NCBI GenBank assembly: GCA_013339765.2
Contig: CM023457.1
Location: 23,548,905 to 23,612,904 of the forward strand
Length of the DNA stretch: 64,000 bases
Reading direction: 5' to 3'
From: Haemaphysalis longicornis
Taxonomy: Eukaryota; Arthropoda; Arachnida; Ixodida; Ixodidae
Position numbers and translations under genes: made by a program. Under the pieces are notes generated by a model. It was given only the letters and a program-made list of their open reading frames with translations, did no database searches and had not been told where the DNA came from. This document shows, piece after piece, positions 1-12,013 of the stretch. Position 1 is the stretch's first letter; every line of letters begins with the position of its first letter.

Positions 1-1230
1 TAATGTGAGCTTTTCGTCAAAGATTATACCTAAAAACTTGTGTTCTTTCTTGACAGGAATTGAGACACCATTGAGTTTGATGTCTGGATCCGGCCGAATG
101 CCACGCCTTTTCGAAAACAAAACACAAGTACACTTCACTGGATTAAATTTAAAAACGTTGCTATCTGCCCAACCAGCTAGCTTGTTAACACCAAGCTGGA
201 CTTGGCGCTCGCAGATAGACAGGTTACAAGACTTAAAGGATAATTGCACGTCGTCTACATAGATTGAGCAGGAAATGGTTGGTGGCAGAGCCTTCCGAAG
301 AGAGTTCATTTTTACAATAAACAAAGTGCAACTCAAAACTCCACCTTGCGGAACACCGTTTTCCTGCACATGAACTCTAGAGAGTGCAGTTCCAACTCGC
401 ACGCGAAACGTTCTTTCAGAGAGGTAACTGGCAAGCGTGTTCAACATGTTACCCGACAACCAAAGGACTTCAAATCGCTGAGGATGCCGTACCGCCAAGC
501 AGTGTCGTACGCCTTTTCAAGATCAAAGAATACTGTCATACAGTACTGCTTATGGAGGAAAGCATCTTTAATATATGACTCTAACGCAACGAGTTGATCG
601 TTCGTAGATCGCCCGCCCTAAAGCCCGCCTGGCAGCTCTCGAGAAGACCGTTGTACTCTAAGAAGTACACGAGTCTCCTGTTTATCATCTTCTCGAAGAG
701 CTTACACAGGCAGCTTGTCAGGGCAATGGGGCGATAACTAGCGGGAGAGGAAGGGTCCTTCCCTTCCTTTGGAAAGCCACTACTATGGCCTCCCTCCAAG
801 AGCGGGAGAAGTGCCCCGAAAGAAATATTTTATTGTAGAGGTGAAGAAGTGTTTCAAGCGTGTCTGCATGTAAGTGTTGTATCATTGTGTATGAAATCCT
901 GTCTGCACCTGGAGCTGAAGGTTTACAAGTACCAAGTGCGACCTTCAGCTCATGAAGTGAAAAGGGGGTGTTATAGGATGAGTTCGACTTATTAGTGTCT
1001 CGCAAGGACTTCTTCTCAATGATGCTTTGTGTTTAATGAAAGTGTTGGTGTAGTGGGGAACTGGAACGTGTTCGAAGTGTTGTGCAAGCGTGTTGCCTGG
1101 TCTTCTAGTGTGTCCCCTGTTGTCTAACCAGGGGCAGGCTGTTTTCTTTGCCCTTTTTATTGCGTATTCGTGTCCAGACTTTGTGAGTGTCGGTGTATGA
1201 GTTGATAAAAATGAGGAAGGGTGCCCCAAC
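1..1230 (-). pseudogene. LINE reverse transcriptase, frameshifted
   Basis: Recognisable RT blocks on the minus strand, N to C: a linker rich in basic residues (1229-945), SYRPIALTSCLCKLFEK (about 790-690), FFDLEKAYD at 530-504 (motif A), GVPQGG at 357-340 (motif B) and YVDD at 261-250 (motif C, the catalytic aspartates are present). Stops and frame changes separate the blocks, for example between the linker and the SYRPIALT block. The product would copy element RNA at a nicked target. The RT runs off the window edge before the thumb and C-terminal region. Identification rests on the ordered motifs and is secure; only the clade is uncertain. Confidence 0.9.
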
Positions 1231-1539
1231 TCTCCCTTTTCGCCTCACGACGCACCGCTTCCCAAAGCCTTTGCCCGTTTAAAGAAATGAGTTACCCGAC
1301 GTGGGGTACCGGCGAAGGACACCCCACGCCTTGTTCTGGCTCTCGCGCCCCCTGCAGTCCTCTTCCACCAGGGCCTCCTTGGGGTGGGGGACCCACTGGA
1401 GGCCTGGGGAATGGACTTTTGGCGGCGTCGACTATGTGCGCCGTGACGAGTTGGGCTGCTTCCTCCACGTGTAGGTGTTTTATGGTTGTGTGGTGTAGTT
1501 TAGATTTTTTTCGGGAATGTGCTCCAGTTTGCTTTTGAT

Positions 1540-2040
1540 TCTTAAACCTTTATGGGAAGATGGACTGCAGGGCCTTTACCTATTACTTTAGGGAAGTGGG
1601 GAAAGGTCACTACCATAGGGGTCTGTGCCCACCCCCACTCAAGACATGGAAAGAGAACTGCGGAACCAATCCCCAAAGTCAAGATGAGAGTATGTATTGT
1701 GTCCAAAGTTTGGTATGTAGGCTGTTTTTTGTTAAAAGGCATGCTCCGGAGGATGTAAGAAACTTCTCTATCAGGCGACCTCGGGCATCCGTTCTGGAGG
1801 AGCCCCAAAGAGAGTTGTGCGCATTAAGGTCGCCTGTTAGTATGTATGGTTCGGGCAGCTGGTCAACCAGTGCCTCGAATCAGAGCTCAGAAGTGCAAAA
1901 TCAGGAGGAATGTAAATGGAGCATACCGTTATCAACCTATTAAATATTATTGTTCGGATCGCTACAGCCTCAAGGACAGTGTTTAAAGAGAGAGGGTGGC
2001 ATGCTAATGATTTCCGGGCGATAATGGCCACACCTCCTGA
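1540..2040 (-). pseudogene. LINE AP-like endonuclease, frameshifted
   Basis: Minus-strand pieces read as an exonuclease-endonuclease-phosphatase fold: a block about VCSIYIPPDF near 1960-1925, the signature TGDLNAH near 1840-1820, and the C-terminal block GSAVLFPCLEW near 1665-1630. The final motif, usually SDHFP, is degraded near 1610. In this family the enzyme nicks target DNA to prime reverse transcription. It lies between ORF1 and RT as expected. Several frameshifts are needed to read through it, so no function is expected. Confidence 0.8.
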
Positions 2041-2309
2041 AGAGTGGGTGCACCCAAACCCCTGTCCTTTCTGAATACCATGTACCTATTTAAGAAATTT
2101 GTTTAGAATTGAGGTGGGTTTCCTGAAGACACATGATACTTGGCTGACTGGCATGCAGGAATCTCATACACATCGTCAAGATTTTTAAGGAGGCCTCTGG
2201 AGTTCCATTGGATGATGTTTTCTGTTCCCATTATTTACGTTAAGAATGACTGGAGTGTGTGTGTGTGTGTTCATGTGTCGTCTTTCGGGGCTGTTACTCT
2301 TGGATTAGG

Positions 2310-4034
2310 CTTTTTAGGCCTTTCTACTGGCTTGGCCGTCGAAGGCCGCTCCTTGCGCTGCGTTGCAGGCAGGAACGGCGCGACGTCCATATCGTCGTCG
2401 GATGTCCGAGGGGTTGCCCGTCGAACCGGGTCCCCCGGACTTGGCCCCACTTCGGGAGCCCTTCGTTTGAGCCGCCACCGCCGCCACCGTCGTGGGCGCC
2501 AGAGGTGGCACGGGCGGTGCGGTGACGGTGGGAGCCGGTGCGGGGCCCGTGGTGTCCATCACCTCGGTACCCTCCAACACACTGGAGGACGGGGAGACAT
2601 AGGCGGGAGCGGCACCGGTCCCGACAGAAGTGGTTTGCACCCACAAACCGCTGCTGCCTCAGCAAGCGGCGTGGTGCCGGGTTGGGCTGCGTGAGGCAGC
2701 CCAGTGGGGGGCGGGGGCGGGACCAGGTCAGACTCGCTGAACTGGGTCCCTGTGGAAACCAGACGTCGCTCCGCCTCCCCGGCGAGCTGCGTCGGCGTAC
2801 CTCCCCAGGGGGAAAGAGGCGAACCTCTTCCGCGCCTCTGGAAGGTGATGTTCTCAGTTACCTTGATGTTGATTATCTTTTTTTTCGGTTTGAAATTTTT
2901 CGCACTTGCCGGGAATAGGCTGCATGCGCCCCCCCCCCCCCCCCACCTCAGTTAACACAAGAGAGGGTGTCGGATGGACAGTTGTCAGTCGGATGATCGT
3001 GCGCCGCGCATTTTGCACACGTCGTTCGGCCACGGCAAGAGTTTGTACCATGCCCAAAACCGCTGGCACTTAAAACAGCGCCGCGGATTCGGGATGTACG
3101 GACGGATGGAGCAACGGATAAACCTGCATGTATGTGTTGTGGAAGAAACTGCGCAGTCAAAAGTGAGCGATAATGTGCTTGGTGGGAATCTCCTTGTGGT
3201 CTCTGCGGATGTGATGCGTCTCACGGCAGTGACGCCCTGATCCTTCAAGCCGGCAAGGAGATCCGCATCCGTTTCATTCAAGAGATCTGTCTCGGATATC
3301 AACACCCTGCGAGCTGTTGAGGCTCCGATGGGGTGTGACCCTGATGTCTAAGATCAGCCAGTCTAGTCTGAGCTAGAAGCTTCGTGGACTGCTGCTTGTC
3401 ATTTACCTCGATTAGTAGTTCACCAGACCTTTGTTTTTTGCACTTATATGATTTTCCTACTATGGCTTCAAGATACTTTTGCAATCAAGATGACTGACTG
3501 AGATGCTAGAGGGTGGGTTGGATTGAGCGATTCCATCACAAGAAATCGAGAGAAATTATCCGGTTCAGGAAATGTCAAAGATGGCAATTGGGGAAAAGAT
3601 ACTTCGGTGCGGCCCCTTTTCAGGGACCGATCACGTTTGGGGGGGGGGGGGGTTTAAAAAATGCCATATAGCATAGTATAAAGGGGGGAGACTGGGGTTA
3701 CTTTCCTCTTCTTTGAACTTACCTTACCACTGAGAAGCATATAGTCATGGAACTGGGGTACTTTCTTCTTTGACCTTACTGGTGCCAAGAGGTCTCGGAG
3801 CTCTCTGCCTGGTAAACAGACAGGAGCCCATCCGCCGGAGCTTGACCTGGGCTCCGACGGCCACCGTTTGAGGTTTCTACCCTCCACCATAAAACACATC
3901 GCCCACGGTTGGATCCAGCTTATGTTTGGGGGCTCGGGGTCCGCGGTATCGCCAGTACCGTCACCAAGATTGCTCAAGGTGCCCCGTGCGGGGAGGGAAA
4001 GAGGATGGAGAGAAGGATGGATGCATGGGCACAA
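2310..4034 (-). pseudogene. LINE ORF1 (gag-like) with two CCHC zinc knuckles, frameshifted
   Basis: The ORF1 region starts with a hydrophilic N-terminal part (about 4034-3655), continues through a segment containing KYLEAIVGKSYKCKKQ (near 3480-3430) and LISETDLLNETDADLLAG (3300-3250), and reaches zinc knuckles between about 3085 and 2985. The knuckles read CFKC followed by FGHGTNSC and CAKCAAHDHPTDNC, i.e. CCHC pattern, but in two frames. The C-terminal part (2646-2314) is rich in Pro, Ala, Thr and Val and basic residues. ORF1 proteins of this group bind element RNA. The copy is broken by frameshifts and the poly-G/C runs. Confidence 0.75.
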
Positions 4035-4039
4035 TTAAA

Positions 4040-7000
4040 AACCAGGAAACTTTCTAGGAAACGATATTCAGTCAAGCCTTCAACCGCTAGCTTTGAGATA
4101 CCCGAGTAACAGCCCGAAAGTTTCCCACTCAAAAAGGCTTCTCTTTTAAGCTTGTTTACATTCGCTAGGGCTGTGTCTGTTAGGCTGAGTCTTCATTCGC
4201 TAGGCTGAGTCTTCAATTCTGAAGGTGACTTTGCATCCACCACTCACCGCGAATAAGACGACGACCTCTTAGATGCATATGACGACGATTACTGGCGCCG
4301 CAACTATGCAAATAAACAGTGATACTGAAACTCACCTACAACAGCTTCGCCATTAAAGTGTTGCGCCTGAGTGCAAGCTTCCACTGATTTTTTTACTCCT
4401 CATTTATATATTCGAGCGCCAAGGTTTGTTGCTGAAGAGACCCTAGAGCTCCGATGCAATTTCGGGCCCGGAAACGCACCCCATCTCAACATTAATAGGA
4501 TGTGGCATGTCTGTCCTTCCCAACCTTCAAGCGCCCTCTCTGGCCGGCTGGTTGGCTCGTTGCCTGTGCGTGGAAGCTTGAACACGTCGCGCTGTTCAAA
4601 GCGAATGAAAAGAAAATAAATAGACGGCCACTTCGAGCACCAGATAGTGGCTTTATTTGCACTAATTGGATTAATATCTCCATCGCCGACGCGCTACCCC
4701 TTCGTTTACATTAACTCACTGGGAGAATAAAAACAAAAGCGTTTAACGAATGGTCAAAACACTCAAAACACCAAAAAAATGTTTTGCAAGCAGTATCTTT
4801 TCAGGTGGAGGTTCGACCCGAAATTTATGCACATTTGTGGGGCCAGGACAGAATTTCCGTCTCACCCCGAACAAATAAGGAGAGCCAACAATAGCCAGAA
4901 GTTCAAAAAAAAAAAAGAAAAAAGAAATAACCCCCCGCTGTAATGGGATATCTGGTTACCTTTTCTCCATGGGGTCTGTGGAGAAACACCGTGGTTCATG
5001 TGCTGTGATGCCTCAGCTGTTCCCTCTCTTGAGCTTTAATTTTTGTTCGGAAGGGTTTTAGGAAGAAATTACCTTTTTTTTTTGGGTCTATCACCTCTCT
5101 GGTTCCAGACGTTGTCAAGGCTGCGATTACTAACGTCGTCATGGTTCGGCCCAGTTTGGAAGTTCGTCAGCGCCGATTTTTGTTACAAGCACGGCCTGTT
5201 GCTGGCTGAGTGTTCAACACTTCAGTGTCCGTATAAACAATAACCTGTACATGTTCGTTATTACCTACGCTTTTACGAGTTCACGTGATACTTCTGATTT
5301 CCCATTTCCGACCCGTCAATTAAAAATGGCATTTTGCTTGCTACCTTTTTCGCCTAGTAGAGATATTTCCCGGCTTTATGTTATTCTTCTTTCCTTATCT
5401 AGGCCTCGAGTCTTCTTTTTTTTCCCCCAGGAGCGAACATCATTGTTTGTTATGGTTGGGAAGAAAATACGAAAGAAGCAAAGCGAAAAAGAATCAAGTT
5501 AAACTAGCGAAGTAAAATGAGGTTGTTTAATGTCATTTTAACTTTTGCTGGGGACAAAATGTATATTTTGTCCCGTACAAGGTTGGACAACATCATGGAG
5601 CCAACTGCCGTCCGAACCTATCTTCTTTACTGTGGCTGGAAAAGTACTGTTGTGGTAAGCGAATGCACTCCACTCCGCGAAAAACAAAGATTCAGAGAAG
5701 AAAGGTATCGGAAAGCGGAAGAAACGAAAATCGGTCGGATACGTTTCCCCCGCGAGAAAACGCGGCTGCCGAGGTCATAACAAAAATACTGTCAATTGGC
5801 GCTCCTGTTGTCTTCAATTTCCAGATTTAAAAAAAACGCAAATTTTACCTTGCATTGTTGAGGTAATGTAAGAAGGCCAATCACCGGCTTTTGAATAAAC
5901 CCAATCTCTGCTGATACCTAAATAGCTGCTGATGGAAAATAAAATCAGGCTTGGCGAGGTAGACAACAATGAAGTGTAGAATGATGTGTACGTGGTATTC
6001 ACTGAAAAGTTAAGCAGTCAGTTCCTTCGCTCGGAAACACTGAAAACCGGCCACGGACATGGCCGAAGCGCCACGGACATGGCGCTGCTTGTGCTCCTGC
6101 GCCCGCATGCCGCAGCAAAACAAAAAACACCGGCGTGTGTCGTCTGCTCCGTTTCAATACGAATTCTCAACGGTGGTGTCAACAGAGATGTTATTAATCG
6201 CACTCATATTGGAGTCGAGGCGTTACTTTGCGTTCGGTGGGGTAGAGTTTGGTACGCCCAACACACATCATGTACTTAGCACGGACAAGTACCGCTATCC
6301 GCGGAGCTTAAAGTAACCAGTGACGGCGAACTTGCATGGTTGCCTGCGTGCGTGCCTCGCCAATGAATACAACCTATAGCTTCTATTAAACGTTCGGAGA
6401 CTTGATTTCCCGCTACATAGCCAGAGAGAGCCGTGTCTCATCTTACCCATTTCTAGCAGGGTTTTTAGACCGATACTACTGGAAGCGGCCCGTTGTTTAT
6501 CCTGCTCTGGCTAGCCAGTTGTATAATGTTTTGTTTTTTTGAAGATGCGGGCGAGCACTTTTTTCCTTTAGAGGGCAGGAGGACGGCACAGAATGGCTGC
6601 CAAGCGTGTTCTTTCAACAGTAATTTGTAATGTAATACGCTTACGTAATGCAAGGTACTTTTGCCGGCAAAGGCAACATCATTGACCAAGTTTATTCCCC
6701 CTATTAGAGGCTGTAGGTGAAGTTAGGAACAACTCAATGAGGAACGGGGCAGGAATGGCGCCAGACTTAATCCACGAGGTAATTTTGGCTTGTTGCTGCC
6801 CGTTACGGGGTAAAACACACCTCTGGAAGATCGGACGTGACCCGGTGGCAAATGTTCGCGCTGGCCGTGTGGTTATTCCTCCCGAAGCCCCTGTTATTGC
6901 CATCGCCGTAGGCTTTCGGAACGCCGCTCGCCACCACGATTTCCAAACGACAACATTTACGAGTTCACGCCCCGTGTTTTAACCGGGTGACCGTACGGCC

Positions 7001-9190
7001 GTGTGTGCACCCTCATACCTTCATGTCCTTCAGTGGAGCTCGTTGGAGGATGCTTATTCTAGTCACGCTTATTCTACTCATACACAGTCCAGAACACACG
7101 CTCGTAGCGCTCCCGTCCACTCGTTACTAACGTTTGCTCCTTTTCTATTCGAACCCAATGTAACCTTGTTGCACTTGGTACAACCAAGGCTAACTGCCCC
7201 GAGGGCAGAGCCCTATTTTTTTTAACTCAAGCTGAGGACACTGAATGAGGGAACTCGTGAGTTAGTCCACCATGGGCACAGTGGCAGACGGTTACATTAT
7301 TTTGTCTCTCTGTTTACGGAGGTGTTATTTTCCAATGGCATTGAGGGCTGGAACCTGCCGCACTACAAAAAACGACGTTCACTGAAATTTGTAGTGAATT
7401 TTCGAGGTGTTCCGTAATAGGTTCTACCTTATCGCTATATCCTTACATAAGAGCGTAGCAGCTTGAGGACGAAGGCTCCGTATGTGAATCTTGCAGCACA
7501 GCAAAGGTCTGTCAAAGAAGTCGGTCAAAAGACATGTAACGGGGCACAACCAAAAGTCATTAAAAGAGGACTTAGGGTCGGATCTATGATAATTTTGATG
7601 ATGACGATGGTTGATAAAATGACGATGACGACGTAGGTGATGATGTTGGTTACCAATGATGATGCTTAATGTTGTCTCTACCTTACTGGTCTGGCCAGAA
7701 GGGAAGTTTTAGCTGCGTTACTTGAATAATAATTGCCTCGTCCCTATCTTCTCTGACACATCAAAAAAATTTCGCGGAAAACTCTCATCGCGCCGTCCTT
7801 CTCTGTCGTCGTAATTCCTGTTTCATTCGTGCACTTTGTCATTGAACCTACGGCTCACAAGCCTTATCGTAATATGAGTTGTAACTATACGTCGCGTATT
7901 CTCCGCTATTTCTCTATATTTCTGTGGGCTAATGCAGAGCATAATATTTTCATCTTGGCCGGTTATGATATTTTTTCCTTGTTTTGTGCAATAAACTTAG
8001 AGTTATTGTTTGGATCGTTTCCCGCGTCCAAGAGTATGGCTTTCATTCTAACTTCATTTACTGCCATTAACAGAATCATTCTGAAACCGTCATTCTGTGC
8101 TGAGGCGAGGTGTCTAAAGCCGCTTAAACACCTTTTTGTCTTAAAAAAAGATGTCAGGAACATAAATTAACAGCTGGGAATGGACACATGGCAGCTCACC
8201 CGCTGTCGCACACATTTATGCATGATACTTTTTAAAACCAATTTTTCTTATCTTAAAAGCTACCGCGAATATACCCAACTTACCTATATAGCTTAGTTGA
8301 ACACTCTAAATAAGTAGAATGCCATGCAGTTGGTTTCAGCATTTCTGAGTGACAGTTGTATTTCCCGCACAGCTTTTAACCCTTAAACCTACACTACCCA
8401 AAAATGACGCTGAAACATTGCTTCTGCGCATTAGGGCGAGAGCCTCGGAGTTTTTTCCTTAATAGTTTTTCTTTAATTCTGCTTTTTTCCCTAATACTTC
8501 TGCTAAGGGAACTACTAAACTCAAAATTCGGACGAGCATGTAAAACGTCACTTTCTATTAATACCGTATTCAAGCCTTTTCTCTAATCCCCAAGGACGTT
8601 ACCTTCTATGTCCGCTAATCCTCTTAAAAGACCTATTTCGCCGTGTCAACAGAACTGCCGAAATACCACCCCGCGCCCAATACTCCCGACCGCGTCTGTA
8701 TATTAGGTTTCCTCCGCTTTCTCGACGTCCGGCCACTTTGCAATATTAGGGGGATTAGGTTGTGACGTCGAAAACCACGTAGCCTCTTCTGCACGGCTCG
8801 ATCGCTCTTTGCCTTCGTGACAAGTTTTCATCCAGCTTGATAAAACAGCTGCGCACACGTGCTCGTCGTACATGTTGGTCGCTTGCTCAGTCGTCGCATA
8901 CACCATGAGTTGAAAAAGAAGGGGAAAAAATAAAAAAAACAAGAGATTCATGTTGAACACCTCTAAACCTAGTTCTTACGAGTGAATGCATAGATATGTG
9001 TACTCGGTGTTTTGCGAAAGTTTGCCTTCGCTCGATATTTCACAGCTTGCCGTCTAGATATATCCACTGCAAGATAGGATCATCCTTATACTTGCGCTGA
9101 AGAACACACACAAACATACCGACAGTGCTCTAGACTGATGTACTACCTCGGCAACGCCAGGCTGCCAAATTGACCTTGCCAAAGACGCCG
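4040..9190. other. Noncoding stretch, no gene seen
   Basis: I see no supported gene here. There is a short direct duplication around 4170-4215 (the phrase TAGGCTGAGTCTTCA occurs twice). An imperfect GAT/GAC-rich patch lies at 7585-7675. The remaining ORFs are under 115 codons, of mixed composition, and without motifs I recognise. Confidence 0.5.
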
Positions 9191-9345
9191 TTAAAGGGAC
9201 CCTGCAGCACTATCTTACAACTTTTTAAAATATCAATGCTTGCAGAGTGTAGCCACCCAACACTTCCAGTACTTAGATTAGGGGGTCGCAAAGTACCTCC
9301 CAGAAAATTACTCTTTATGCCCATTAGAAAACTTGTAAACTAACT

Positions 9346-9571
9346 TGTAACGATTTAGTCCCGCGTTCGTGAACCTGGGAGGGTAGGGGTACCCTCCAGC
9401 CGAGAGACGACATGCAGCGTGCTGGTGGTGACGGTGACTGACCCCCGAGCAGCCGTGCTCGGCGGTGTTTATTGCCCGGCCACACACAATGTTGCCCACC
9501 GAGCCTGGTGGGGCCACTGAACTTAGCGGCCAACGAATATCAGGGATGGGGGGCGCCACACACTTGTCACA
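9346..9571 (-). repeat. 3' LTR
   Basis: Minus-strand start TGTGACAAG and end GTTACA. It matches 12014-12236 over its whole length with a few substitutions and small indels (shared landmarks: GTTCACGAACGCGGG, GCAATAAACACCG, CCCTGATATTCG). GCAATAAACACC contains an AATAAA polyadenylation signal in the transcribed sense, as expected of an LTR. Confidence 0.85.
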
Positions 9572-9588
9572 CCCTTCACCCCCAAGTT
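9572..9588 (-). other. Polypurine tract of the LTR element
   Basis: Directly upstream of the 3' LTR on the minus strand the sequence reads TTGGGGGTGAAGGG before TGTGACAAG. A purine run in this position is the usual plus-strand primer of LTR retrotransposons. Confidence 0.65.
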
Positions 9589-9849
9589 TTTTTGTCCTAC
9601 ACAAACACGAAGCAACACTTGTCCCCCCGGCGAGTAACGGTCTGGCGGTCTCCGTAGTCTCGCACTCCGCCTGGTGCACAGGTGTCGATGCAGGTGTGGC
9701 AGCATTGGGTGCCACCTGTGTCACTCTCGCACCAGCTGTCAGCCTTCCCGGTGTGGAAGGACTTGCGCGTGGCGCCACAGTGGCGCGAGTAGCACCAGCC
9801 CCTGGTGCTGTGCTGGCAGCGGTCGGTGAAGCTGGTTCCCCTTGAAGGA

Positions 9850-10712
9850 GTCAGGCTGAGGCAGTGCAGCGGGCCCGTGGCCAGGCAGCCTGGCTGCGCC
9901 AGCAGGGGCGCCAGCACCTGCTCGGGCGCGTACGGGTCCCCGCACAGCATGCACAGCATCAGCCGCAGGTCCGGCCGGGGCCCCGCGGCCAGCGCCTGTA
10001 GATGTGAAGCCGGCCCGCCCGCCACTCGATGCTCTCCACCAGCGCGCACAGCGCCTGCTCCAGCCGCACGGGGTCCAGGCCGCCGCCGTCGTCCACGAAG
10101 GGGCACTGCAGGCTCTTGGCCCGGTTGATGCCCTCCTCGCGCAGGAAGTCCCCCTGGCCCGCAAACACCATGACCAGGGGCAGGCCGTGGAAGGGCAGCC
10201 GGTCCTCCTGCTCCAGGTTGGCCAGCAGGGTCTTCTCGAGGCTCTCGCGGATGTACTCCAGCCCCCGGCTGGCTGGCGTACACGCACAGGCAGCCGTGGG
10301 CAGGGGCTCCGTGCGGAACGAGTTGTGCGGCAGGCCCACGTCGCCGTCGATGATCCTGAAGTCCAGCGCGTACTGGGCCTTGTGGTCGAGCCGGAAACCC
10401 TGCGAGTGCGCCTGCCGCATGGCCTGCGCCACCTGCTGGGCGCTGCCCCTGGCACCCCAGCACCACCAGGTGCAGCAGGCGGCCGTTGGCGCCCAGCACC
10501 CCGCCCCTTGGTGCCGGCCTTCGCTCGCCGGTGCAACAGCTCTCGATGACGCCGTCCATGCAGTCGGGCTGGGCGGGGCAGTGCTCCCTCTGGCACCTGA
10601 ATGCTTGCCGCCGTGCCGTTGAATGTCCCCCACCTCGGGCTGGAACAGGGCCTCGAACTTGGTCAGGCGGCTCGGGGCGTCTTCCACCACACGCACTGCT
10701 TCCTGGTACTAC
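9850..10712 (-). pseudogene. Captured p190RhoGAP-like segment (FF end, pG1, start of pG2)
   Basis: The minus strand encodes a stretch resembling p190RhoGAP (ARHGAP35/ARHGAP5 family), a GTPase-activating protein for Rho. In order: an FF-domain-like end with SRLTKFEALFQPEV (near 10680-10630); LLHLVVLG opening a pseudoGTPase domain (near 10475); YALDFRIIDGDVGLP, then an ESLEK block, LPLVMVFAGQGD and LQCPFVD (about 10370-10095); and DLRLMLCMLCGDPYAPEQV (about 9975-9915), which matches the start of the second pseudoGTPase domain. The reading frame switches at least three times, so no product is expected. The Rho-GAP domain itself is absent. GC content is visibly higher than in the flanks. It sits immediately after the protease and before the polypurine tract. 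Family assignment is from memory of the family, with several matching blocks in the correct order. Confidence 0.8.
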
Positions 10713-10714
10713 CG

Positions 10715-11270
10715 GCAGCCGCACGCCCAAAGCCTGGATCCAGTTCCGGCCCAGCAGCGTCGGTGACGACCCCTTGGTCAAGTACAGGGGCAGGGTGGCC
10801 TCCCTGTCGCCAAGGCGGACGCTGACCTGGGCTTGACCCTCGACTTGGGCGAGCTGTCCGGAGTAGCTGCGCAGCATGACGCCCGACGCCTCGACGGCCA
10901 CGCCAGGAAAGGTGCGCTTGAAGGCTTTCCCGGCCATGACCGACACACTGCCCCTGTGTCCAGCTCCATGGCGATGGGGCGCCCGCAAACTTCGAATCGA
11001 ACGGTCAGCCAGTATGGTGTCATATTCCGTTGCCTTGTGAGCCGGGAAAGCGTGCCACATGTCAAAATCTGCGGGTCTTCGGCGAAGACGTGAAGCCTAG
11101 CCGCTGCACCCGAAGCTGCTGCCGCACGCCCCCGCCGCCTACCCTTTTGCAGCGCGACTGGAGCGGCCGTGGGCTGGCGCGAACCAATGCTCGACGCCGG
11201 CTGCTGCTTCCGTCCTTCCGCCGTCGTCCCCCCTCGCACGCCCGAGCAATGTGCCGGTTCTTCCGCACGC
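10715..11270 (-). pseudogene. Retropepsin of the LTR element, frameshifted
   Basis: The active-site motif DTGA is at 10960-10949, preceded by YWLTVRFEVCGRPIAMEL. After a frame change the domain continues with VMLRSYSGQLAQVEGQAQ and closes with LLGRNWIQALG (near 10760-10730), the typical C-terminal block of Gypsy-type proteases. The enzyme would process the gag polyprotein. The frame change just after the active site makes this copy nonfunctional. Downstream, where reverse transcriptase should follow, host-like sequence begins. Confidence 0.8.
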
Positions 11271-11973
11271 AAAGCACTCCGTTTTGCGAACTTGGCACTG
11301 TGAAGGGGGTGGTCACCACCGCAGCGAACGCACCTCCATGCCGTGCCGCCATCTTGTTAACCGCCGCCTCCGCCGACGGTGAGCAGGCCGCACGCGCTTT
11401 TTCGTTTGCGTCCTTGGCCGCGGCCTCCATCGTCAGCGCTGCGTTCACGGCGTCGTCCATCGACGGGTCGGGAAGCTGAGGAGTTTTATCTGCATTTTTG
11501 GGTTCCCTTGATGCCTTTCAGAGAAACGGTCCGTGAGCAGCCACGTCGAGCTCTCCCCGAAGGCGCAGCCGCTCGCGTCCCTCGCAGCGCTGGACGAACT
11601 GCCCGAGTGTTCTCCGTCTCGGCGGCTTTAAAGTTGTTGAAGCGAAAACGATCCATTAGCGTCGACGGAATCGGGCTGTAGTGCGAGCGTAACGTCGCGA
11701 GCATCTCACCCAGCGACTTCTCGTTCGGCGTGGCCGGCTTGAGCAGGTCGAGCAGGAGACTGAAGACGCGGGTTCCGCAGCTGGCCAAGAAGGTGTCTCG
11801 CTGTTTTGCCCGGGTGTACCGTTGGCCCGGAAAAACACGCCGACTTGTTCCTCGTATACCGGCCAGGCTAACCCTTGACCCTCGAACGGATCGAGCCTGC
11901 CGTACAGCGGCATGGCGTAATTGCTCTGGCTTGAGGGGCGGTTCTCGGCGTTCTCGTTGGCGGCGGGCTTCAC
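11270..11973 (-). pseudogene. Gag of the LTR element with one CCHC knuckle, frameshifted
   Basis: The likely start is the Met at 11973, which opens a frame reading YGRLDPFEGQGLAWPVYEEQ (capsid-like). A second frame continues DTFLASCGTRVFSLLLDLLK and EKSLGEMLATLRSHYSP (about 11810-11690), typical of Gypsy gag in arthropods. The nucleocapsid-like part contains CVRKNRHIARAC at about 11280-11245, the second half of a CCHC knuckle. At least two frameshifts separate these parts. Gag would package element RNA. Confidence 0.75.
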
Positions 11974-12000
11974 GGTGGCTTCGGCCGCTCCGCGGGCTTT

Positions 12001-12013
12001 TTCCTCGTCGCCG
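12001..12013 (-). other. Probable primer-binding site
   Basis: Immediately after the 5' LTR, on the minus strand, CGGCGACGAGG follows GTGACA. With one change at the first base (TGG expected) it would pair with a tRNA ending CCTCGTCG-CCA, possibly a tRNA-Ser. The position is right; the tRNA identity is a guess. Confidence 0.4.

Larger units (their letters stand above)
1..4040 (-). mobile_element. I/Jockey-like non-LTR retrotransposon (LINE), degenerate, 3' end outside window
   Basis: Read on the minus strand the order is ORF1 (4034-2310), AP-type endonuclease (about 2040-1540) and reverse transcriptase (1230-1), the standard order of two-ORF I/Jockey-group LINEs. Each domain is spread over two or three frames, so the copy is dead. 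The 3' end lies beyond position 1. The 5' boundary is placed near 4040, where ORF1-like sequence stops; no target-site duplication could be examined because one end is missing. Poly-C runs (minus strand sense) around 3640-3652 and a poly-C run on the plus strand at 2931-2944 interrupt the coding parts. Element class is inferred from domain order and RT wording; the exact clade needs a tree. Confidence 0.85.

Noticed and set aside
9739..9850. Cys-rich extension after the p190RhoGAP-like part (CQHSTRGWCYSRHC) as a second captured domain
   Set aside because: Composition is suggestive but no family is recognisable, and other frames are equally open in this GC-rich patch.
10004..10622. Plus-strand frames of 181 and 197 codons
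   Set aside because: Antisense shadows of the GC-rich p190RhoGAP-like segment; few stops occur there because of high GC.
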